Positions 46,082 through 52,250 of a stretch of DNA of 52,250 nucleotides are shown here, one piece after another. Source of the DNA: an uncultured Prevotella sp. (lineage in GTDB: Bacteria > Bacteroidota > Bacteroidia > Bacteroidales > Bacteroidaceae); the NCBI GenBank assembly GCA_945834405.1, contig CAMAHD010000003.1, positions 1 to 52,250 on the forward strand. The letters are read 5' to 3'. Position 1 is the first letter of the stretch. Every line of letters starts with the position of its first letter. Position numbers and translations under genes: made by a program. Below the pieces are notes generated by a model that did no database searches, was not told the DNA's origin, and saw only the letters and a program-made list of their open reading frames with translations.

Positions 46082-46849
46082 ATGAATATCAATTGGAAAA
46101 AAACATTGGTGGTCATCATCGACATCGCAGTGTGTGCCTATCTGGTGCTTGCCGTCGTCGCTTTCAACAAGCCCGACAGCAACAAAGGTGTATGCACACA
46201 GGTGAAGATAGATATTGGCGGAAATGTGGTACAGGGCTTCCTCGATGCAGATGAAATCAAGCAGATATTGGAGCGCAATCACATATACCCTCTGGCTAAG
46301 CCCATGCAAGACATTGATGTCCGTCGCATTGAAGAAACCCTTACGCGCAGTCCCTTTGTTGACGAGGCTCAGTGTTACAAGACTCAGGATGGTCATGTCT
46401 GTATCGGTCTTACGCAGCGTATGCCTGTGATGAGGGTTATCGCCGATAATGGTGAGGATTATTACGTTGACAATCTTGGCGGCATTATGACCAATGCCAC
46501 GTATCGGGGAGATGTGGTGATAGCCAATGGTCCCATCAGCAAGCTCTATGCCCGTAAGGTACTTACAAACATTGGCAATTATCTGGTCAACAACCGTTTC
46601 TGGCGAAACCAGATCGTCCAGATACATGTGCTGAACGACGGCTCGATGGAGATGGTGCCAAGGGTAGGTGAACATGTCGTCTATTTGGGACAGCCCACGG
46701 AAGTCGAGCAGAAACTCGAACGCTTGCAGAAGTTCTACAAATACGGACTCAGCAAGGCTGGCTGGAATAAATACTCCTATATCAATCTGGAGTTTGAAAA
46801 CCAGATTATCTGTAAAAAAAGAAATCATCACGTGAATAAAAGCATTTAA
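46082..46849 (+). CDS. ftsQ: Cell division protein FtsQ-like
   Basis: N-terminal TM helix, POTRA-like segment, position between murC and ftsA. The ATG at 46082 is preferred over the TTG at 46076. Confidence 0.85.
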   Translation: MNINWKKTLVVIIDIAVCAYLVLAVVAFNKPDSNKGVCTQVKIDIGGNVVQGFLDADEIKQILERNHIYPLAKPMQDIDVRRIEETLTRSPFVDEAQCYKTQDGHVCIGLTQRMPVMRVIADNGEDYYVDNLGGIMTNATYRGDVVIANGPISKLYARKVLTNIGNYLVNNRFWRNQIVQIHVLNDGSMEMVPRVGEHVVYLGQPTEVEQKLERLQKFYKYGLSKAGWNKYSYINLEFENQIICKKRNHHVNKSI

Positions 46850-46878
46850 GAACCCGTAAATACAATACATATTATAAG

Positions 46879-48321
46879 ATGGCAGCAAAGGATTTTATTG
46901 TAGCAATTGAACTCGGTTCATCCAAAATGACCGGTATCGCAGGAAAGAAGAATCTGGATGGCAGCATCAACGTGCTTGCAGTCGTGAAGGAGGACTCTTC
47001 TTCGTTTATCCATAAAGGTGTGGTTTATAATATTGACAAGACTGCACAAAGTATCAAGAATATTGTCTCCAAACTGGCACATATTCTGCAGACACAGATA
47101 ACTCAGGTATACGTCGGTGTCGGCGGACAATCCATTCGTAGCATCCGCAATGTCATCACCAAGAATCTCTCTACGGATACGAAGGTGACTCAGGATATGG
47201 TCATCGAACTCATGGATGCCAATCGTAATATGAGTTATTCGGACCAGGAGATTCTGGATGCCGCTGTACAGGAGTATAAAGTTGACAATCAGTTGCAGCT
47301 GGATCCCGTAGGGGTACAGTGTCGCAAACTGGAAGGAAACTTCCTGAATATCCTGCAACGAAAGACTTTCTACAACAACCTGAATAAGTGCTTCCAGGCT
47401 GCCAACATCAATATTGCCGAGATGTATCTGGCTCCATTGGCTCTTGCCGACAGTGTGCTGTCCGAGGCAGAGAAGCGTTCTGGTTGTGCCCTCATTGATC
47501 TGGGCTCAGATACCACCACGGTGTCGGTATACAGTAAGAATATCCTTCGCCATCTCTCGGTGGTGCCTCTCGGCAGCAACAACATCACCAAGGACATAGC
47601 ATCTCTGCAGATGGAAGAGGCAGAGGCAGAGAAGATGAAGCTGAAGTACGGATGTGCCTATACGGAAAACTCCGAAATAGACAATACCCTGATGCTGCCT
47701 ATAGATGCTGAAAGGAAGGTTGAAAGCCGTAAGTTCATTGAGATTGTTGAGAGCCGTTTAGAGGAGATTATCGAGAATGCCTGGTGCCAGATTCCGTCGG
47801 AATATTACGACAAGCTTCTGGGTGGTATTATTCTTACGGGTGGTGGCTCCAACATGAAGAATATAGAGACTGCTTTCATCAACCATACACATATAGAGAA
47901 AATCCGCATTGCCAAGTTTGTCACTCCTGTAGTCAACAGTACCAGTCCTGATGTCAATGCCAAGAATGGCATGATGAATACCGTGCTCGGCTTGCTTTAC
48001 AAGGGAGATGTCAGCTGTTCAGGTGAGGAACTGGAAGACGGACTCTTTGCCAATCAGCCGGCTACTACAACGCCCGAAACCCGCACGAAGGCGCGTCAGG
48101 TTAATCAGATACCCGTAGGTGTCGTCCGTACCGAAGCCGAAAAGCAGCAGGCTGAGGAAGAACAGCGTAAAAAACGGGAGGAGGATGAACGTCTGGCTCG
48201 TGAACAGGCAGAAGAAGAAGCCCGTCTTGCTGAACAGAAAAAGAAGGATGGCGGTCTCTTGAGAAAGTTCTTCGGCGGTCTGAAGAAGTTTGGCGAGAAC
48301 ATGATCAAGGAAGAAGAATAA
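46879..48321 (+). CDS. ftsA: Cell division protein FtsA
   Basis: 'IVAIELGSSKMTGIAGKK', 'GCALIDLGSDTTTVSVYS', 'GGIILTGGGSNMKNIE'. C-terminal amphipathic helix 'GLLRKFFGGLKKFGENM'. Confidence 0.97.
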   Translation: MAAKDFIVAIELGSSKMTGIAGKKNLDGSINVLAVVKEDSSSFIHKGVVYNIDKTAQSIKNIVSKLAHILQTQITQVYVGVGGQSIRSIRNVITKNLSTDTKVTQDMVIELMDANRNMSYSDQEILDAAVQEYKVDNQLQLDPVGVQCRKLEGNFLNILQRKTFYNNLNKCFQAANINIAEMYLAPLALADSVLSEAEKRSGCALIDLGSDTTTVSVYSKNILRHLSVVPLGSNNITKDIASLQMEEAEAEKMKLKYGCAYTENSEIDNTLMLPIDAERKVESRKFIEIVESRLEEIIENAWCQIPSEYYDKLLGGIILTGGGSNMKNIETAFINHTHIEKIRIAKFVTPVVNSTSPDVNAKNGMMNTVLGLLYKGDVSCSGEELEDGLFANQPATTTPETRTKARQVNQIPVGVVRTEAEKQQAEEEQRKKREEDERLAREQAEEEARLAEQKKKDGGLLRKFFGGLKKFGENMIKEEE

Positions 48322-48382
48322 GATACCTGCATGTGAAGAGTGAACAGTGTAAAAACATAACCACCTTTAATATTCATAGCAA

Positions 48383-49720
48383 ATGACAGATCAATATAGT
48401 AACATCGGAGTGGTTGATTTCGGAGCTCCGGAAAAGGAAAACAGCATCATCAAGGTGATTGGTGTTGGTGGTGGCGGCGGCAATGCCGTGAACCACATGT
48501 ATCGTGAAGGTATACACGATGTGTCGTTCGTGTTGTGTAATACCGATAATCAGGCTCTCAATGACAGCCCTGTGCCCGTTCACCTGCAGTTGGGAAAAGA
48601 AGGACTGGGTGCTGGCAACAAGCCGGAAAGGGCTCGTCAGGCAGCAGAGGAGAGTATTGAAGACATCCGCAACATGCTGAACGACGGTACACGCATGGCG
48701 TTTATCACAGCTGGTATGGGTGGCGGTACGGGTACAGGTGCTGCACCTGTCATTGCCCGTGTCAGCAAGGAGATGGGTATTCTGACTGTTGGTATCGTTA
48801 CCATCCCCTTCCGTTTTGAGGGACCACGTAAAATAGACCAGGCTCTGGATGGAGTAGAGGAGATGTCCAAGCATGTAGATGCCCTGCTCGTCATTAATAA
48901 TGAACGCCTGCGTGAGATATATCCTGAGCTGACAGTGCTGGATGCTTTCGGCAAGGCTGATGACACATTGAGCGTAGCAGCCAAGAGTATCGCAGAGATC
49001 ATCACCGTTCATGGACTTATCAATCTCGACTTCAATGATGTGAAGACCGTGCTGAAAGACGGTGGCGTCGCCATCATGTCTACTGGTTATGGTGAAGGAG
49101 AGGGTCGCGTGAAGAAGGCTATTGATGATGCCCTCAACTCGCCCTTGCTCAATGATAACGATGTGTTCCATTCCAAGAAGATTCTGCTCAGTATCTCATT
49201 CTGCGGACAGAAAGACGGCAAGGATTCCTTGATGATGGAAGAAATGAACGATGTCAACGACTTCATGGCCAAGTTCGGTGACTTTGAAATCAAGTGGGGA
49301 CTGGCCACTGACCCGGAACTGGGCAAGAAGGTTAAGGTGACCATCCTTGCTACTGGTTTCGGAGTGGAGAATGTGGATGGTATGAACAATCACCTCAAGC
49401 GTCATACCCAGGAGGAAATCAACAGCATTGCCGAGCAGCAGCAGAAAGCCGCTGACCTGCAGTCGCGTCGTGACCACTATTACGGACCTGATGGCAATAC
49501 CACCCGTTACAAGCGTCGTCCAAACATCTATCTTTTCCGTCCCGAAGACTTGGATAACGACGATATCATCTCTGCTGTGGAGTCTACACCTACCTATAAG
49601 CGTACTCGCGAGATGTTCAACAGCATCAGCAATCAGTCGAATGGCATACCTGCAGAGCGTACGGGTAATGACGATGGAGATGCTGCAACAGTAGTTCCTG
49701 GTATTATCAGTTTCTCTTAG
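48383..49720 (+). CDS. ftsZ: Cell division protein FtsZ
   Basis: 'IIKVIGVGGGGGNAVNHM', 'NTDNQAL', 'ITAGMGGGTGTGAAPVIA', 'DFNDVKTVLKDGGVAIMSTG'. Confidence 0.99.
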   Translation: MTDQYSNIGVVDFGAPEKENSIIKVIGVGGGGGNAVNHMYREGIHDVSFVLCNTDNQALNDSPVPVHLQLGKEGLGAGNKPERARQAAEESIEDIRNMLNDGTRMAFITAGMGGGTGTGAAPVIARVSKEMGILTVGIVTIPFRFEGPRKIDQALDGVEEMSKHVDALLVINNERLREIYPELTVLDAFGKADDTLSVAAKSIAEIITVHGLINLDFNDVKTVLKDGGVAIMSTGYGEGEGRVKKAIDDALNSPLLNDNDVFHSKKILLSISFCGQKDGKDSLMMEEMNDVNDFMAKFGDFEIKWGLATDPELGKKVKVTILATGFGVENVDGMNNHLKRHTQEEINSIAEQQQKAADLQSRRDHYYGPDGNTTRYKRRPNIYLFRPEDLDNDDIISAVESTPTYKRTREMFNSISNQSNGIPAERTGNDDGDAATVVPGIISFS

Positions 49721-49784
49721 GGTGTTTTACCATCATGTGATTATGAAACGTCAACACACACAACTATCAATAAAACAATAGATT

Positions 49785-50237
49785 ATGGCATTATTTGAAC
49801 AAGTAAGTAAAGACATTGTTGCGGCTATGAAGGCGAAGGACAAAGTGCGTCTGGAAGCTCTCCGCAATATCAAGAAAGTATTTATTGAGGCTAAGACAGC
49901 TCCCGGTGCCAATGACAATCTGGATGATGCAGTGGCATTGAAGCTGTTGCAGAAACTGGCCAAGCAAGGCCGTGATTCGGCTACATTATATAATGGTCAG
50001 GGACGTGCCGACTTGGCTGATGCAGAACTGGCTCAGGTGTCCGTAATCGAGGCATACCTACCCAAGGCTATGTCCCGTGAGGAGTTGGAGGCAGCTGTAC
50101 GTGATATCATCGCCCAGACGGGTGCTCAGAGCATCAAGGAGATGGGTAAGGTGATGGGCGTTGCCAGCAAACAGTTGGCTGGCAAGGCTGACGGCAAGGC
50201 TATCTCAGAAGTAGTGAAGTCACTGCTTTCTGTATAG
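49785..50237 (+). CDS. yqeY: GatB/YqeY domain-containing protein
   Basis: 'MALFEQVSKDIVAAMKAKDKVRLEALRNIKKVFIEAKT', 'AYLPKAMSREELEAAVRDIIAQTGAQSIKEMGKVMGVASKQLAGKADG'. Confidence 0.95.
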   Translation: MALFEQVSKDIVAAMKAKDKVRLEALRNIKKVFIEAKTAPGANDNLDDAVALKLLQKLAKQGRDSATLYNGQGRADLADAELAQVSVIEAYLPKAMSREELEAAVRDIIAQTGAQSIKEMGKVMGVASKQLAGKADGKAISEVVKSLLSV

Positions 50238-50278
50238 TAGCGGTTTTACCGCAATACATTTCATACTTTATGTCTTCG

Positions 50279-50314
50279 ACTGGAGCCTGCTTTCATGACG
50301 GGCTCCAGTTTTTG
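50279..50314 (+). terminator. Rho-independent terminator after yqeY / dcw cluster
   Basis: ACTGGAGCC (50279-50287) / GGCTCCAGT (50301-50309) followed by TTTTTG. Confidence 0.85.
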
Positions 50315-50364
50315 TTTGTGCTATTAAAGAAGTGGATGGAATAATCAAATGAAAGTTAATGGTG

Positions 50365-50398
50365 AAAAAGGCTGCCACCATGTGTAATGGAAGCAGCC
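50365..50398 (-). terminator. Rho-independent terminator for the 50538-51896 gene
   Basis: On the minus strand GGCTGC...GCAGCC with inner CCA/TGG pairing, followed by TTTTT. Confidence 0.65.
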
Positions 50399-50537
50399 CT
50401 TGATATTAGCTCAACTATCCTGCCTTTAATCAAGTGAAATAGTCCTTGTTCCGAAGCTGTTATCTGAGATGAGTAGTAGTGTAAGTGTCTAGCCCACATT
50501 TATTACAACCCAAACAAAGGGAGGAAATGTTTAGTTT

Positions 50538-51896
50538 TTAATAGATGTATTCGTAGTTGTAGAAAGAATTCTTAAAACCATCTGTTCGGATGTCGAATTC
50601 AGAACCGTCAGGACTTTTTACTATGTAATGAGGCAGAAACATATTTATGTTACCACTCCCTAATCCAGGAGTTAGATAGTCATAGGGATGATTGGTAACA
50701 GATCTTGGGAATGGAATTGGAATTGGAATAAGATATGCTGCCATAGTCCATGCCTTATTTTTTTCTTTATAACTGTCTGCTTTGAAATATGTGGTCTTGC
50801 TGCTGAGCCAAAAACCGTAATAGCCCCCGCCTTTATATATTTTCATGATTTTTTGACCTGCTCTTAAACCTTTCTCATAGGCATCCGTGCCTTCCAATAC
50901 ATCTGCAATTTCGCCAGTTCTCATATCTTCTTGGTTCTTGAATACTATGCCTCGTGTGCTGACAGAATAAGAATACATTTGTTTATTGAAAGGATAACAA
51001 CGCGCCCAATATGACACATTATTCTTTACAAGGTCGAGCATGTTGGTGAAATACTGATAAAAGTCGTTGAAATCCAATTGCCAAACTAAGGGGTTGGACT
51101 GTGGATTTTCACGTAGTATATTGCCATCATAAGCTTGCAATAGCAGATGAAGTTCTGATGTGTTGGTGGTTTTAGTATATCCACCCGAAGTAACAACACT
51201 ATTATTTACAACAGTGTTAGCATGAACATTTCCCTTGCGGTCTTTCCATGTATAGGTATTGGCACCTGTGTTTACTACTTGACGTTGCTCTGGTACGTAG
51301 GTAGAGTTGCTATTTTGGTTATATCTTTTGCTGAATTTGAAGATGAGATCGGGATTGTCTGAGGTGCGCTTCAGTCCTCTGCTTTCGAATACTTTTGATA
51401 GTGCTTCTGCTATATCCTTGTCTGTGAGTTTGTCATCTTCACCAATGGAAAAGTCAAAGGTGTTGTAGTTGAAAAAGTCGATTTCTGAGTCAGAAGAAAG
51501 ACTAATGGTGTTGGGAGTGTTTGCGGTCGGTGTCTTATTTAATCCGCTTTCTATAAAATAATTCTTTTTTGTTGAAAGTACACATTTCTTGTTGTGGTTT
51601 ACTCCGTTGTCTTTTTCAATGTATTCCAATGTGATGTCGCTGCTTTGGGATACTATTTTTGAGAATGTTTCAGCTGACATGTCATCGGTAGACTGACCGT
51701 TGATAGAGGTAATAAGTGAAAGAACGGGAGGCAGTTCACCTGATACTGTTGTACACAATAGGCCATCCCAGTTATTGGTTAAGGTCAGATATTGCCGACC
51801 CCACTGCTTGAATCTTTTTGCCTCGATGGCATTTTCAGCCATGGCAGTAGTGCATAGTGTGCATAGTGCCAATAGAGAAAATAATATTTTTTTCAT
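50538..51896 (-). CDS. Secreted protein with two PDZ-like segments and a DUF4136-like middle region
   Basis: Signal peptide MKKILFSLLALCTLCTTAMA. PDZ-like 'PVLSLITSINGQSTDDMSAETFSKIVSQ...ITLEYI' and 'GEIADVLEGTDAYEKGLRAGQKIMKIYKGG'. Middle part 'DIAEALSKVFESRGLKRTSDNPDLIFKFSKRY'. Confidence 0.7.
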   Translation of the reverse strand: MKKILFSLLALCTLCTTAMAENAIEAKRFKQWGRQYLTLTNNWDGLLCTTVSGELPPVLSLITSINGQSTDDMSAETFSKIVSQSSDITLEYIEKDNGVNHNKKCVLSTKKNYFIESGLNKTPTANTPNTISLSSDSEIDFFNYNTFDFSIGEDDKLTDKDIAEALSKVFESRGLKRTSDNPDLIFKFSKRYNQNSNSTYVPEQRQVVNTGANTYTWKDRKGNVHANTVVNNSVVTSGGYTKTTNTSELHLLLQAYDGNILRENPQSNPLVWQLDFNDFYQYFTNMLDLVKNNVSYWARCYPFNKQMYSYSVSTRGIVFKNQEDMRTGEIADVLEGTDAYEKGLRAGQKIMKIYKGGGYYGFWLSSKTTYFKADSYKEKNKAWTMAAYLIPIPIPFPRSVTNHPYDYLTPGLGSGNINMFLPHYIVKSPDGSEFDIRTDGFKNSFYNYEYIY

Positions 51897-51960
51897 AAAT
51901 GATAGATTTTTAGCCTTATAGCATCCAGATTCGGCTTACAACAGTTTTTAATCTTATAGT

Positions 51961-52004
51961 ATTGGAGTTCGCAGATGCTTGCCTTGTGGCAGCGGACTCT
52001 CAAT
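51961..52004 (-). promoter_or_regulatory. Structured 5' leader hairpin upstream of the 51896 gene
   Basis: ATTGGAGTTCGC (51961-51972) pairs with GCGGACTC(T)CAAT (51992-52004), with an inner TGCC-ACAA-GGCA hairpin on the minus transcript. Confidence 0.45.
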
Positions 52005-52031
52005 ATTTTACTTTTTTATTGTTAGACTGTG

Positions 52032-52039
52032 CAAATTTA
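52032..52039 (-). promoter_or_regulatory. -7 promoter element for the 51896 gene
   Basis: Reverse complement TAAATTTG matches TAnnTTTG, about 135 bp upstream of the ATG. Confidence 0.45.
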
Positions 52040-52148
52040 ATAATTATTTTTGATTTAAAAAAGAAAAATGTGTAATTATTACAAAAAACTCAATGTGTGG
52101 GATTGGTAAATATTGAAATCAGGAAATGAGGAATCGGCAAATGTAAAT

Positions 52149-52194
52149 AAAATTGCCTAACTGCAAAAATTTATCTTTCCAGTTGGGCAATTTT
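52149..52194. repeat. Strong hairpin near the right window edge
   Basis: AAAATTGCCTAACTG (52149-52163) / CAGTTGGGCAATTTT (52180-52194), 14/15 paired with the last position G-U, followed by GTTTTC. Confidence 0.75.
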
Positions 52195-52250
52195 GTTTTC
52201 CCAGTTGGAAAGTGCCAAAAACGCAGTTTGACGAAAAATGTTAGAAGTAT

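Noticed and set aside
46070-46888. 272-aa minus-strand ORF antisense to ftsQ
   Set aside because: It covers ftsQ almost exactly. ftsQ is supported by synteny, TM/POTRA character and the ATG context.
48374-49171. 265-aa minus-strand ORF antisense to ftsZ
   Set aside because: FtsZ is unmistakable on the plus strand.
33878-50237. Absence of murF and ddl from the dcw cluster as an anomaly
   Set aside because: As far as I know the Bacteroidetes dcw cluster commonly lacks these genes here, so it is not unusual.
1-52250. tRNA, rRNA, prophage, toxin-antitoxin or transposase genes
   Set aside because: None recognised by eye on either strand.

Overview
This 52.25 kb window is chromosomal sequence from a Bacteroidales organism, probably Prevotella-like. 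That call rests on SusC/SusD pairs, TAnnTTTG-type promoters, a T9SS-like C-terminus and the Bacteroidetes form of the dcw cluster. (1) Positions 1-23.4 kb, minus strand: a polysaccharide utilization locus. It has two SusC/SusD pairs interleaved with three FAS1 (fasciclin)-domain lipoproteins, then a 1493-aa PL11-type rhamnogalacturonan lyase fused to autotransporter-like beta-helix repeats, then a truncated secreted protein. The predicted target is a rhamnogalacturonan-I type pectin. (2) Positions 23.4-24.3 kb: a structured divergent intergenic region with a perfect nested GTAC palindrome and a MITE-like segment bounded by inverted five-copy octamer arrays (39/42 nt identical). (3) Positions 24.3-33.5 kb: housekeeping genes, namely an M20 hydrolase, a degenerate EnvC/M23 protein, a DUF4292-type lipoprotein, a TPR protein, dut, dgt, and an acyltransferase pair resembling GlsB/GlsA of glycine-lipid synthesis. 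(4) Positions 33.9-50.2 kb: a complete dcw cluster (mraZ, rsmH, ftsL-like, ftsI, murE, mraY, murD, ftsW, murG, murC, ftsQ, ftsA, ftsZ) plus yqeY, with a candidate MraZ operator. (5) Positions 50.5-51.9 kb: a minus-strand secreted protein with PDZ-like segments and a structured 5' leader. I found no rRNA, tRNA, CRISPR array or transposase. I did not find an unmistakably new multi-gene system. The strongest candidates for novelty are the FAS1-rich PUL architecture, the PL11/beta-helix fusion, the inverted octamer element, and long hairpins without U-tracts at convergent gene ends. All family calls were made by eye, with no database search.
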